This document shows, one piece after another, positions 25,304-35,117 of a DNA stretch of 64,000 nt. Numbering within the stretch: the first letter of the stretch is position 1; each line of letters starts with the position of its first letter. Source of the stretch: Rudaea cellulosilytica DSM 22992 (lineage in GTDB: Bacteria > Pseudomonadota > Gammaproteobacteria > Xanthomonadales > Rhodanobacteraceae); NCBI RefSeq assembly GCF_000378125.1, contig NZ_KB899242.1, positions 186,001-250,000 of the forward strand. The letters are read 5' to 3'. The notes under the pieces were generated by a model that was not told where the DNA came from, made no database searches, and saw only the letters and a list, made by a program, of their open reading frames with translations. The translations under genes were made by a program, and so were the position numbers.

Positions 25304-25957
25304 ATGGCTGGCAAACCGAAACTCAAATCCAAGACCAAGGCGGCGGCGAGCGATAGCGCGGCGAACAAGTCGATCATGGAATCTGCGCAGCAGATCTGGC
25401 TCGCTGGCCTCGGCGCGCTGACCAAGGCGCGCGAGGATGGCACCAAGCTGTTCGAAAACCTGGTCAAGGAAGGACTGAGCCTCGAAGCCGCCACGCGCAA
25501 GATCGCGACCGGCAAGGTCGACGACGTGCGCGGCGCGGTCGAATCAGGCGTCAGCCAAGTGCGCGAGCGCACCCAGGAAACCTGGGACCGCCTCGAGCAG
25601 GTCTTCGAATCGCGTGTGTCGCGCGCGCTGGGCAAGCTCGGCGTGCCCGGGCGCAAGGATCTCGACGAGTTGCTCAAGCGCATCGACGAGTTGAACAGCC
25701 AGGTCATCAAGCTCAATCCGGCGGCGAAAAAGGCTGGTCTCGCCGAGGCGTTGACGAACAAGGTCAAGCGTGCGCGCGACGACTTCGGCGACCTGGTCAA
25801 GGACATCGAGGACGCGCAACTCGCGGCGAAGCAGACCGTGCAGCGCCAAGTCGCGCGTCTGGCCGATGCGGTGACCCTGGCGGCCAAGCCGGCGCCGAAG
25901 GCCGCGGTGAAGAAAGCCGTGAAAAAAGTGGCGAAGAAGGTCACCAAGAAGAAATAA
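25304..25957 (+). CDS. Phasin family protein (PHA granule-associated)
   Basis: 217-aa granule-associated protein. The phasin domain (about 22-130) contains IWLAGLGALTKAREDGTKLF, the usual signature for binding the polyester granule surface. A helical linker follows, and the tail ends with alanine/lysine repeats (AAVKKAVKKVAKKV), resembling the histone-H1-like DNA-binding tail of PhaF-type phasins. Such proteins can tether granules to the nucleoid for even inheritance. A GGGAGG site lies 7 bp before the ATG, and a strong terminator follows. No PHA synthase lies in the window. Confidence 0.9.
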   Translation: MAGKPKLKSKTKAAASDSAANKSIMESAQQIWLAGLGALTKAREDGTKLFENLVKEGLSLEAATRKIATGKVDDVRGAVESGVSQVRERTQETWDRLEQVFESRVSRALGKLGVPGRKDLDELLKRIDELNSQVIKLNPAAKKAGLAEALTNKVKRARDDFGDLVKDIEDAQLAAKQTVQRQVARLADAVTLAAKPAPKAAVKKAVKKVAKKVTKKK

Positions 25958-25984
25958 GCCCCTCGCCTCATCCGCGCTGATGAA

Positions 25985-26016
25985 GAACCCCCGGTCATGC
26001 CGGGGGTTCTTTTTTT
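25985..26016 (+). terminator. Intrinsic terminator after the phasin gene
   Basis: Ten-base-pair stem GAACCCCCGG / CCGGGGGTTC with a 5-nt loop, followed by seven T. Starts 28 bp past the phasin stop. It is the clearest intrinsic terminator in the window. Confidence 0.9.
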
Positions 26017-26080
26017 GCGCGGCGGAAAACGCGTCCCGCCGCAACACGTCTGTCATATTAAATATACTTAATAGTATGTA

Positions 26081-26114
26081 ATTGCCTTGACAATCATTGT
26101 CTAGGCAATATTAT
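26081..26114 (+). promoter_or_regulatory. MarR operator overlapping a sigma-70 promoter
   Basis: Near-perfect 29-bp inverted repeat (26081-26109): ATTGCCTTGACAAT, one central C, then ATTGTCTAGGCAAT, with a single mismatch between arms. Embedded in it is TTGACA (26087-26092); 16 bp further is TATTAT (26109-26114). The marR start codon is only 7 bp after the -10 box. A weaker TATTAA/TTAATA repeat lies at 26056-26073. The regulator encoded next is the likely binder. Confidence 0.8.
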
Positions 26115-26120
26115 TGACGC

Positions 26121-26582
26121 ATGCAAAAGACACCTCCCCTCTGCGGCATACGCGACGACTCCAGCTTCCCGATGCTGATCCGCCAGATTCGCGACGGCCT
26201 GCTGTATCAAATCGAACGCCAGCTCGTCGACAGCGGCTTGGCGATCAACTACAGCCAACACCTGGTCGTGAAGATCATCGCCAAGAACGGCCCGCAGATG
26301 CCGGGCGACCTCGCTCGCTACCTCGACCACAACGCCGGCGCGATGACGCGCCTGCTCGATCAGCTCGAAGACAAGGGCTATGTCCGGCGCAAGCCGCATG
26401 CGCAGGATCGCCGCGCGCTGACGATCGAGCTCACCCCGGCCGGCAACGAGCTGTGGCGCAAGATGAGCCAGTTCATCGAGCACGCCCAGGAGCTTGCCTT
26501 GCACGACCTTAAATCCACCGACCGCGCCAAGCTGTTCGACCTGCTCAAGCGCGTGCGCGACACCCTCGACAAAACCCCATGA
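26121..26582 (+). CDS. MarR family transcriptional regulator of the efflux operon
   Basis: 153-aa winged-helix repressor. The recognition region reads MPGDLARYLDHNAGAMTRLLDQLEDKGYVRRKPHAQDRR with the wing DRRALTIELT, typical MarR/SlyA/EmrR sequence. It probably binds the inverted repeat overlapping its own promoter and releases it when a drug or phenolic ligand binds. It is the first gene of the operon; the outer-membrane gene follows within 30 bp. No ribosome binding site precedes ATG 26121 and the -10 box is 7 bp away, so the mRNA may be leaderless. Confidence 0.92.
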   Translation: MQKTPPLCGIRDDSSFPMLIRQIRDGLLYQIERQLVDSGLAINYSQHLVVKIIAKNGPQMPGDLARYLDHNAGAMTRLLDQLEDKGYVRRKPHAQDRRALTIELTPAGNELWRKMSQFIEHAQELALHDLKSTDRAKLFDLLKRVRDTLDKTP

Positions 26583-26608
26583 AGTCCACCAGCGAAAAGG
26601 ATCGCGCT

Positions 26609-28063
26609 ATGCGTACCCTCGCCCTTTCTCCTCTTCTGCTCGCCGCGGCGATCACGTTGGCCGGCTGCGCCAGCACGGGCGGGCTGCACACCGATGGCAC
26701 GCCGACCGACACCGCCGCGCTGCACGGCGAGCGCAGCTTCGCCAAGATCCAGACCACGCCGGCTGCGTGGCCCGCATCCGACTGGTGGACCAAACTCGGC
26801 GACGTGCAATTGGACGCGCTGATCACCGAAGCGCTCAAGAACAACCCCGACCTCGCCAGCGCCGACGCGCGCGCGAAAGAAGCGCAGAGTCAGGTCGCCG
26901 CGCAGAACGCCAAACGCTTGCCGACGGTCAACGCCGCGGGCAGTGTCGCGGGCGTGTATCTGCCGACGACGGCGGTGCCGGCGCCGATCGGCGGCTCGTT
27001 CGGCACGTATCCGGCGGTCTACGCAAGTTTCAGCTGGAGCCTCGACCTCTGGGGCGGCAAGCGCGCCGCGTGGGAAGCCGCGCTCGGCCAGGCGCGCGCC
27101 GCCGAGGTCGATGCGCACGCTGCACGCCTGACGCTGTCGGTCAATGTCGCGCGCGCTTACGTGCAGCTCGGCTATGCGTTCGCCGAGAAGGACGTCACCG
27201 ACGCGCAGCTGAAACGCGCGAATGCTTCGCATGCGCTGGTCAAGCAGCGCGTCGCCGCCGGCATCGACAACCGCTTGCAGATCAAGCAGGCCGAAACCGA
27301 GGTCGCGAGTGCTGAACAGCAAGCCGCTGTTGCCGACGAAGCGATCGATGCCGCGCGCATCGCGCTCGCCGTGCTGCTCGGCAAGGGCCCGGACCGCGGC
27401 CTCGACATCGCGCGCCCGCAAGCGTTACAAGCAGCTGCCCTTGCACTGCCGCCGAATTTGACGGCCGATCTGATCGGCCGCCGCGCGGACCTGGTCGCCG
27501 CACGCTGGCGGGTCGAAGCGGCGACGAAGAGCATCGCTGCGGTGAAGACCGAATTCTTGCCGAACATCGGCTTGTCCGCGTTCGCCGGCCTGACCTCGTC
27601 TTCGTTCGACAACCTGCTTTCGCTGCCGGCGCGCTTCGCCCTGGTGCAGCCCGCGATCAGCCTGCCGATTTTCGACGGCGGCCGCCGCCGCTCCGACCTG
27701 AACAACGCCGACGCGGGCTACGACCTCGCCGTCGCCCACTACAACTCGACCCTCGTGGGCGCGATCAACGATGTCGCCGACAAGCTCGCCAACCTCGGCT
27801 CGCTGCAAACGCAGATCGCTGCGCAACAGCGCGCCGTCGATGCCGCACGCGGCGCCTACGAACTTTCACAGCAGCGCTACAAAGCCGGCATCGGCAGCTA
27901 TCTCGACACGCTGAGCGTGCAACAGCAACTGCTCACTGCCGAACAGCGCGCGGCCGCACTTGCTGCGCAGCAGGTCGATACCTCGGTGCGCCTCGTACAG
28001 GCGCTCGGCGGCGGCTTCGATGCGGGCGGTGACGTGCCGCCGGTTGCCGCAGCCACGCCGTAA
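26609..28063 (+). CDS. Outer-membrane efflux lipoprotein (NodT/OprM-type)
   Basis: TolC-like channel, 484 aa from ATG 26609. That start has an AAAGGA site 8 bp upstream and gives the signal peptide MRTLALSPLLLAAAITLAGCAS with lipobox LAGC; an in-frame ATG at 26579, overlapping the marR stop, would add ten polar residues. Two OEP repeats occupy the rest, with typical PASDWWTKLGD, NNPDLASADAR and the second-repeat RRADLVAARWRVEAA. It is the outer-membrane exit duct for the EmrAB-like pump encoded next. Confidence 0.93.
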   Translation: MRTLALSPLLLAAAITLAGCASTGGLHTDGTPTDTAALHGERSFAKIQTTPAAWPASDWWTKLGDVQLDALITEALKNNPDLASADARAKEAQSQVAAQNAKRLPTVNAAGSVAGVYLPTTAVPAPIGGSFGTYPAVYASFSWSLDLWGGKRAAWEAALGQARAAEVDAHAARLTLSVNVARAYVQLGYAFAEKDVTDAQLKRANASHALVKQRVAAGIDNRLQIKQAETEVASAEQQAAVADEAIDAARIALAVLLGKGPDRGLDIARPQALQAAALALPPNLTADLIGRRADLVAARWRVEAATKSIAAVKTEFLPNIGLSAFAGLTSSSFDNLLSLPARFALVQPAISLPIFDGGRRRSDLNNADAGYDLAVAHYNSTLVGAINDVADKLANLGSLQTQIAAQQRAVDAARGAYELSQQRYKAGIGSYLDTLSVQQQLLTAEQRAAALAAQQVDTSVRLVQALGGGFDAGGDVPPVAAATP

Positions 28064-28100
28064 TCCAACGAACAAACATCCCTATTCCCGAGACTCACCC

Positions 28101-29294
28101 ATGAGCACCCCGAACCCCACCACCGAAACCGCAGCGCCGGCCAACGGCAAACGCAAACTCCTGCTGCGCCTCGTCCTCCTGATCGTGGTCGTCGCTGCGA
28201 TCGGCTTCGGCATCTGGTACTACACGATCGGCCGCTGGTACGAAGGCACCGACGACGCCTACGTCAACGGCAATGTCGTGCAGATCACGCCGCAGGTCGC
28301 CGGCACCGTAATCAGGATCAATGCCGACGACGGCAACCTCGTGCACAAGGGCGACGTGCTCGTCGAGATCGACGGTTCCGATGCGCGCATCGCCCTGCAG
28401 CAAACCGAAGCCCAACTCGCGCGCAGCGTGCGCCAGGTGCGTGGTTTGTACAGTAATGTCGAAAGCGGCCAGGCCGTGGTCGCCGCGCAGAAGGTCTCGC
28501 TCGACCGCGCGCGCCAGGACTACGCACGGCGCCAGGGTCTCGTCGCCACAGGCGCGATCTCGGCCGAAGAGCTCGCTCATGCGCGCGACACGCTCGCCGC
28601 CGCCGAAAGCCAGCTCGCCTCGACCCAGCAGCAGTTGAGTACGACCAGAGCGCTCGTCGACGAGACCGTGATCGCCAAACATCCCGACGTGCTCGCCGCC
28701 GCCGCTGCGCTGCGCGTCGCCTATCTCAACGACGCGCGCTCGAAGATCTACGCGCCGGTCGACGGCTACGTGGCCAAGCGCACCGTGCAGGTCGGCCAGC
28801 GCCTGCAGCCCGGAGCGCCGCTGATGGCCGTAATCCCGCTCAATCAGGTCTGGGTAGATGCGAATTTCAAGGAAACCCAGCTTGCGCACATGCGCATCGG
28901 CCAGCAAGTGACGCTCAAATCCGATTTGTACGGTTCGAAGGTCGAGTTCAAGGGCAAGGTGCAGAGCCTCGGCGTCGGCACCGGCAGCGCGTTCTCATTG
29001 CTGCCTGCGCAGAACGCCACCGGCAACTGGATCAAGATCGTCCAGCGTGTGCCCGTGCGCATCGAACTCGATGCCAAGGAGCTAGACAAGAATCCGCTGC
29101 GCATCGGCCTGTCGATGGCCGTGGACGTGAATCTTCACGATCAGAGCGGTCCGGCGCTTGCCCAGCAGTCACCCAAGGAACCGGCATTCACAACCGACGT
29201 CTACCAAGGCCAGATGCAGGGTGCGCAGGCGGACATCGATCGCATCATCCACGAAAACGCCGCGCGCACCGGCAGCGACGTCGCGGCGAAATAA
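28101..29294 (+). CDS. emrA: EmrA/HlyD-type membrane fusion protein
   Basis: 397-aa periplasmic adaptor with one membrane helix (about 22-42), a biotinyl-lipoyl fold (TDDAYVNGNVVQITPQVAGTV, residues 51-71, conserved in EmrA), a long coiled-coil hairpin (about 95-205) and a beta-barrel domain. It joins the inner-membrane transporter to the outer-membrane duct. Gene lies 37 bp after the duct gene and about 100 bp before the MFS pump gene. Confidence 0.93.
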   Translation: MSTPNPTTETAAPANGKRKLLLRLVLLIVVVAAIGFGIWYYTIGRWYEGTDDAYVNGNVVQITPQVAGTVIRINADDGNLVHKGDVLVEIDGSDARIALQQTEAQLARSVRQVRGLYSNVESGQAVVAAQKVSLDRARQDYARRQGLVATGAISAEELAHARDTLAAAESQLASTQQQLSTTRALVDETVIAKHPDVLAAAAALRVAYLNDARSKIYAPVDGYVAKRTVQVGQRLQPGAPLMAVIPLNQVWVDANFKETQLAHMRIGQQVTLKSDLYGSKVEFKGKVQSLGVGTGSAFSLLPAQNATGNWIKIVQRVPVRIELDAKELDKNPLRIGLSMAVDVNLHDQSGPALAQQSPKEPAFTTDVYQGQMQGAQADIDRIIHENAARTGSDVAAK

Positions 29295-29397
29295 GAACAC
29301 GGGACTTCTGCCACGGATGGCATGGGCCGCCTGAGCGAAAGCATCGGCGGGTCCGTACCCAGCCGCGCAGTCCGCGTCTAACTCAACTCATTTCAAG

Positions 29398-30933
29398 ATG
29401 GCCACCCCGAATCCCATCCCTTTCCGCCCCGCGAATCCCGGCCTGACCACGCTCGGCCTGTCGCTCGCCGTGTTCATGCAGGTGCTCGACACGACGATCG
29501 CCAACGTCTCGCTGCCGACGATCGCCGGCAACCTCGGCGCGAGCGCGGACCAGGCGACCTGGGTCATCACCTCGTTCGCAGTCAGCAACGCGATCGCGCT
29601 GCCGCTGACCGGCTGGCTCACGCGCCGCTACGGTGAAGTGAAGCTGTTCATGGCCGCGACGCTGCTGTTCTGCCTCGCCTCCTTCCTCTGCGGCATCGCG
29701 CCGAGCATGACGATGCTGATCGTGTTCCGCGCGTTGCAAGGCGCAGTCGCCGGGCCGATGTATCCGGTCACCCAAAGCCTGCTGCTGTCGATCTATCCGC
29801 CCGAGAAACGCCCGCAGGCATTGGCGCTGCTGGTCATGGTCACGATCGTCGCGCCGATCGCCGGCCCCATCCTCGGCGGCTGGATCACCGACAGCTACTC
29901 CTGGCCGTGGATCTTCTTCGTCAACGTGCCGGTCGGCATCTTCGCTGCGCTGGTCGTCTACGCGCAGATGCGCGGACGCAGCGAGCAGACCTTCCGGCCG
30001 AAGATGGACTATGTCGGCCTCGCCGCGCTCATCGTCGGTGTCGGCGCGCTGCAGATCGTGCTCGACAAGGGCAACGACGAGGACTGGTTCCAGTCGAATT
30101 TCATCATCGTCACGGCGATCGTTTCGGCCATCTCGCTCGCGATCTTCCTGATCTGGGAGCTGACCGACCGCGAACCCATCGTCAACCTGCGCCTGTTTCG
30201 CCACCGCAACTTCGCCGCCGGCACGCTTGCGGTCACGCTCGGCTACGCCGCGTTCTTTTCGATCAACGTGCTCGTGCCGCAATGGCTGCAGCGCTATCTC
30301 GGCTACACCGCGACCTGGGCGGGCTTCGCCGCCGCACCGATCGGCCTCCTGCCGATCCTGCTGACCCCGTTCATCGGTCGCTACGTCAATCGCTTCGACC
30401 TGCGCTTCGTCGCCTCGCTCGCCTTCCTCATCATGGGCATGACGAGCTTCATCCGCTCCGGCTTCTATCTCGAAGTCGATTTCCACAACGTCGCGATGGC
30501 ACAGTTCATCCAGGGCCTCGGCGTCGCGTTCTTCTTCATGCCGCTGACCCAGATCATGCTCTCCGACCTGAAGCCTAACGAGATCGCCGCCGGCACGGGC
30601 CTGGCCACGTTCGTGCGCACGCTAGGCGCAAGCTTCTCCGCCTCGATCACCAATTTCATGTGGCAGCACCGCGCGATCGTGCACCATGCCCAGCTCGCCG
30701 AGCACCTGACGCCGTTCGACAGCGACACGCAGCAGGCCGTCGCCACGCTCGGTCGCGGCAACGATCCGGTCGCGTACCGCATCCTCGAACGCATGCTCGA
30801 CTCGCAGTCGTACCAGATCTCGTTCAACGAGCTGTTCCATCTGCTCGGCTTCCTGTTCCTCTCGCTGATCGTCGTGATCTGGCTGGCGCGGCCACCGTTT
30901 TCGGCCAAGAGCGGCGGCGCAGGTGCGCACTGA
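29398..30933 (+). CDS. emrB: EmrB-type MFS drug exporter (DHA2 family)
   Basis: 511-aa proton-driven multidrug exporter with 14 predicted helices. DHA2 signatures: MQVLDTTIANVSLPTIAGNL near residue 22 (motif D1) and GWLTRRYGEVKLF (motif A). PMYPVTQSLLLSIYPPEKR and APIAGPILGGWITDSYSWPWIF follow (motif C region). It partners EmrA. The 103-bp gap upstream contains a degenerate palindromic repeat (GCCACGGATGGC at 29310). End of the marR-emr operon. Confidence 0.94.
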   Translation: MATPNPIPFRPANPGLTTLGLSLAVFMQVLDTTIANVSLPTIAGNLGASADQATWVITSFAVSNAIALPLTGWLTRRYGEVKLFMAATLLFCLASFLCGIAPSMTMLIVFRALQGAVAGPMYPVTQSLLLSIYPPEKRPQALALLVMVTIVAPIAGPILGGWITDSYSWPWIFFVNVPVGIFAALVVYAQMRGRSEQTFRPKMDYVGLAALIVGVGALQIVLDKGNDEDWFQSNFIIVTAIVSAISLAIFLIWELTDREPIVNLRLFRHRNFAAGTLAVTLGYAAFFSINVLVPQWLQRYLGYTATWAGFAAAPIGLLPILLTPFIGRYVNRFDLRFVASLAFLIMGMTSFIRSGFYLEVDFHNVAMAQFIQGLGVAFFFMPLTQIMLSDLKPNEIAAGTGLATFVRTLGASFSASITNFMWQHRAIVHHAQLAEHLTPFDSDTQQAVATLGRGNDPVAYRILERMLDSQSYQISFNELFHLLGFLFLSLIVVIWLARPPFSAKSGGAGAH

Positions 30934-30982
30934 GGAATTCCGCTCGGTGGGAACGCTCCGACGCCCGCGCTAGACTTGCCTG

Positions 30983-31513
30983 ATGAGAGCGCATGGCACG
31001 CTGGCCAAATGGAATGAAGAGAGGGGTTTTGGCTTCATTGCCTCGGGCGGAGCCGAGATATTCGTGCACATCTCCGCTTTTCCACGGGACGGAGTTCGCC
31101 CGCGCATCAGCGAGCTGATTTCCTTCGAGATCGAAACCCGCGCCGACGGGAAAAAACGTGCCGTACGGATCATGCGCCCGGCGGTTCGGGCCCTGCGGCC
31201 GACATCGCATGCCTCTTCGCGTTCGAAGACACCTCTCGTGGCGGCCATGGGACTCGTCGTGTTCGGAGCGCTGAGCATTTATGCATTCGTTTCGCTCAAG
31301 CATCAGCAGCGACCGAATGAACCCGTCGATCCGCCCGCGGCCGCCCGTGCTCTCATCCAGACGCCGGTTGAATCATTTTCCTGCGACGGGCGTACGCGTT
31401 GCTCACAAATGAGATCGTGCGAGGAAGCTCAATTCTTCCTTAAGAACTGTCCGAACACCCAGATGGATGGCGATCACGACGGCGTGCCGTGCGAGCAGCA
31501 GTGGTGCAGTTGA
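30983..31513 (+). CDS. Cold-shock-domain/excalibur membrane protein
   Basis: 176-aa fusion protein. Residues 1-66 are a cold-shock domain with both RNP-like motifs (ERGFGFIAS and IFVHISAF). One transmembrane helix spans about 86-106, and the C-terminus holds an excalibur calcium-binding domain: CDGRTRCSQMRSCEEAQFFL, then MDGDHDGVPCEQQW, with the DxDxDG-like calcium loop and disulfide cysteines. The nucleic-acid-binding domain should lie in the cytoplasm and the calcium domain outside. The architecture is found in many gammaproteobacteria; its role is unclear. A TAGACT box 7 bp before the ATG suggests a short leader or leaderless mRNA. Confidence 0.88.
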   Translation: MRAHGTLAKWNEERGFGFIASGGAEIFVHISAFPRDGVRPRISELISFEIETRADGKKRAVRIMRPAVRALRPTSHASSRSKTPLVAAMGLVVFGALSIYAFVSLKHQQRPNEPVDPPAAARALIQTPVESFSCDGRTRCSQMRSCEEAQFFLKNCPNTQMDGDHDGVPCEQQWCS

Positions 31514-31538
31514 ACGATAGCTTTCCCCGCGAACGCGA

Positions 31539-32054
31539 TCAGTCTCCGGCAGCGTAAAGCAGTGTCTCCTGATCTTCCTTCGGCGGCAGGCGCAGCGACT
31601 TCTCGAAACGAAAGCTGAGCTTCTCGAGCAGCGCGATCGAACTTGCGTTGCCCGGTGAGACGATCGCCAAAACGCGCTGCATGTTGAGCGTCTCGCGCGC
31701 GTAGGTCATCACCGCCGATGCGGCCTCGAAGGCGTAACCGCCACCGCGTGCCTGCGGCAGGAAGGCATAGCCGAGATCGACATCAGGCAGCATGTCGCGC
31801 TTGATCAAACCGCACATGCCGATAGGTTCGCCGCTCGCCTTGGCTTCGACGCAATACAGGCCGTGGCCGTGCTGCGCGTACATGGCCATCGGCCCGTTGT
31901 GCAGGTAGGCGCGAGCATCGTCGAGCGTACGCACGCCCTTGTCGCCGATGAATTGCAACCACGCGGGGTCGTTGACCAGGGTGAAAACGAATTCGGCATC
32001 GCGCTCTTCGAGGCGACGCAGAACGAGGCGCGGGGTTTCAACGACGATCACCAT
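31539..32054 (-). CDS. GNAT family N-acetyltransferase (RimJ/RimL-like)
   Basis: 171-aa acetyltransferase. It begins MVIVVETPRLVLRRLEERDAE, the typical RimJ/RimL-like opening; the acetyl-CoA-binding motif A is PQARGGGYAFEA. The downstream helix NASSIALLEKLSFRFE is also characteristic. The substrate (ribosomal protein, antibiotic or metabolite) is unknown. Monocistronic, converging on the cold-shock/excalibur gene 25 bp away. Confidence 0.88.
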   Translation of the reverse strand: MVIVVETPRLVLRRLEERDAEFVFTLVNDPAWLQFIGDKGVRTLDDARAYLHNGPMAMYAQHGHGLYCVEAKASGEPIGMCGLIKRDMLPDVDLGYAFLPQARGGGYAFEAASAVMTYARETLNMQRVLAIVSPGNASSIALLEKLSFRFEKSLRLPPKEDQETLLYAAGD

Positions 32055-32142
32055 GCAGGCTCCGCTATGGGGCGAAGCCACACTTTATCGGCTTCGCCCC
32101 TTGAGCGACAGCCCACATGCGATTGTCCACAGCGGGAATGCG

Positions 32143-33135
<993 letters not shown>

Positions 33136-33176
33136 CATCTTCTCCAGATAGTGATGCGGATGCGGATCGCCGCGCC

Positions 33177-33926
33177 TCAACGTTCCTGGTCGGTCGGTCG
33201 CATCAACACTTCGTTGATCGATACGTGCGGCGGACGCGTCACGCAGAACAGAATCGTTTCGGCGACGTCCTCGGCCTGCAATTGGCGCATGCCCTCGGCC
33301 CAGGCATTGATCGCCTTCTGCACTTGCGCATGGCCGATGTGTTCGCGCAATTCGGTGGCGACGGCACCAGGTTCGATCACGCTCACGCGCACGCCATCGG
33401 CATAGATCTCGCGGCGCAGCGCCTCGGAAAAAGCGACGACGCCGAACTTGGTCGCAGAATAGGCCGCGGCATTCGGATTGGCCACGCGGCCCGCAGTCGA
33501 CGCGATGTTGACGATGTGCCCGTCCTTGCGCGCGCGCATGCCGGCGAGCGCCGCCTGAGTGGAGGCGATCAGGCTGAGCACGTTGAGTTCGAGCATGCGC
33601 CGCCAGCGGCCGAGATCGGCTTCGGCGACCGGCTCGAGATACATGACGCCGGCGTTGTTGACGAGGATGTCGAGCCGGCCGAAATGCTTTTCGGTGTCGG
33701 CAACGATGCGCTGCGCCGCATGCTCGTCGAGCAGGTCGGCTTCGAGCACCAATGGCTCGGCGCCGAGCGCGGCCAGCGATTTGGCCAGCTCGTCAAGGCG
33801 ATCGCGCCGGCGTGCGGCGATCGCCACCTTCGCCCCGGCCTCGGCGAAGGCGAGTGCCGTCGCCGCACCGATGCCCGACGAGGCACCGGTAACCAAGGCG
33901 ATACGGTCCTGCAAACGCTTTCCCAT
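33177..33926 (-). CDS. Short-chain dehydrogenase/reductase
   Basis: 249-aa classical [11 protein letters not shown] cofactor loop (residues 14-21), NNAG (about 90), catalytic serine in NIASTAG, YSATKFG (YxxxK) and PGAV. It resembles NADP-dependent 3-hydroxy acid/serine dehydrogenases (YdfG/SDR family). Located between the aldo/keto reductase and alcohol dehydrogenase genes, with 27 bp to the latter. Substrate unknown. Confidence 0.92.
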   Translation of the reverse strand: MGKRLQDRIALVTGASSGIGAATALAFAEAGAKVAIAARRRDRLDELAKSLAALGAEPLVLEADLLDEHAAQRIVADTEKHFGRLDILVNNAGVMYLEPVAEADLGRWRRMLELNVLSLIASTQAALAGMRARKDGHIVNIASTAGRVANPNAAAYSATKFGVVAFSEALRREIYADGVRVSVIEPGAVATELREHIGHAQVQKAINAWAEGMRQLQAEDVAETILFCVTRPPHVSINEVLMRPTDQER

Positions 33927-33953
33927 CTTCGCTTCCTCGCGGATTCTGTTCGT

Positions 33954-35012
33954 TTACGCCACCTTCTTGAGCGAGGCCATGTCGATCACGAAGCGGTACT
34001 TCACGTCGTTCTTGAGCAGCCGTTCGTAGGCCTCGTTGACCGACTGGATATCGATGACCTCGATGTCGCTGACGATGCCGTGCTCGGCGCAGAAGTCGAG
34101 CATCTCTTGCGTTTCGGCCATGCCGCCGATCGCGGAGCCGGCGATGCTCTTGCGCCCGCCGACCAGGCTGCCGCCGAACAGCGGTGGGGTCAGCTCCATC
34201 AGCGCGCCGACGAGGACCAGATGGCCGTCACGCTTGAGCAGCGCGGCATACGGGTTGAGATCGTGGCCGTTCGGAATCGTGTCGAGCAGGAAATCGAAAC
34301 TCCTCGCGTGCTGTTTCATCTGTGCCTTGTCGGTCGACAGCAGCACCTCGTCGGCGCCGAGACGCATCGCGTCCCTCGCCTTGTTCGGCGATGTCGTGAT
34401 CATGACCACGTGTGCACCGAGCGCCTTGGCGAACTTTATGCCCATGTGGCCGAGGCCGCCCAATCCGATCACGCCAACCTTCTGGCCTTTTGCGACATTC
34501 CAATGCCGCAGCGGCGACCAAGTCGTGATGCCGGCGCAGAGCAGCGGCGCGACCGCCTTCAAATCGAGCTTCGGCGATACCTTGACGACGAAATGCTCGT
34601 CGACGACGATCAGGTCGGAGTAGCCGCCGAACGCAAGTTCCTCGCTGTTGCGCAACTTGGAGTTGTAGGTCCAGGTCGCCACGTTCTCGCAGTACTGCTC
34701 CAATCCGTCCGCACAGGAGGAACACGTGCGGCACGAATCGACCATGCAGCCGACGCCGGCAAGGTCGCCGACCTTGAACTTGGTGACATCCGCGCCGACC
34801 GCGGTGACGCGGCCGACGATTTCGTGCCCGGGCACCATCGGATACAGCGAGTTGTGCCAGTCGTTGCGCGCCTGATGCAGGTCGGAGTGGCAGATGCCGC
34901 TGTAGAGGATCTCGATCTGCACGTCGCGCGGACCGGGCGAGCGGCGCTCGAACGTGAACGGCACGAGTGCGGAGTGGGCATCATGGGCGGCGTAACCTTG
35001 AGCTTTAGGCAT
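33954..35012 (-). CDS. Zinc-dependent NAD(P) alcohol dehydrogenase (cinnamyl-alcohol/YahK type)
   Basis: 352-aa medium-chain dehydrogenase. Catalytic zinc site: GICHSD and GHEIVG; structural zinc: the four cysteines in CMVDSCRTCSSCADGLEQYC region; cofactor fold: GVIGLGGLGHMGIK. The whole pattern matches YahK/CAD enzymes that reduce aldehydes. The start ATG 35012 gives MPKAQGYAAHDAHSAL, normal for this group. It is divergent from a LysR regulator gene 105 bp away, which probably controls it. Confidence 0.93.
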   Translation of the reverse strand: MPKAQGYAAHDAHSALVPFTFERRSPGPRDVQIEILYSGICHSDLHQARNDWHNSLYPMVPGHEIVGRVTAVGADVTKFKVGDLAGVGCMVDSCRTCSSCADGLEQYCENVATWTYNSKLRNSEELAFGGYSDLIVVDEHFVVKVSPKLDLKAVAPLLCAGITTWSPLRHWNVAKGQKVGVIGLGGLGHMGIKFAKALGAHVVMITTSPNKARDAMRLGADEVLLSTDKAQMKQHARSFDFLLDTIPNGHDLNPYAALLKRDGHLVLVGALMELTPPLFGGSLVGGRKSIAGSAIGGMAETQEMLDFCAEHGIVSDIEVIDIQSVNEAYERLLKNDVKYRFVIDMASLKKVA

Positions 35013-35117
35013 GGGATTTCCTTGCGGACGGAGAATGGGATGCGGTGCAGTATGCGCGTTTGCCATTGCGCAGAAAAAGGCCGATTCTACGCATGCCCTT
35101 TTTAGCCACTCTAATCA

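Noticed and set aside
29312-29377. Third copy of the palindromic repeat
   Set aside because: Only the left end (GCCACGGATGGC) and fragments such as TCCGCGTC match; too weak to list as a separate repeat, though mentioned with the family.
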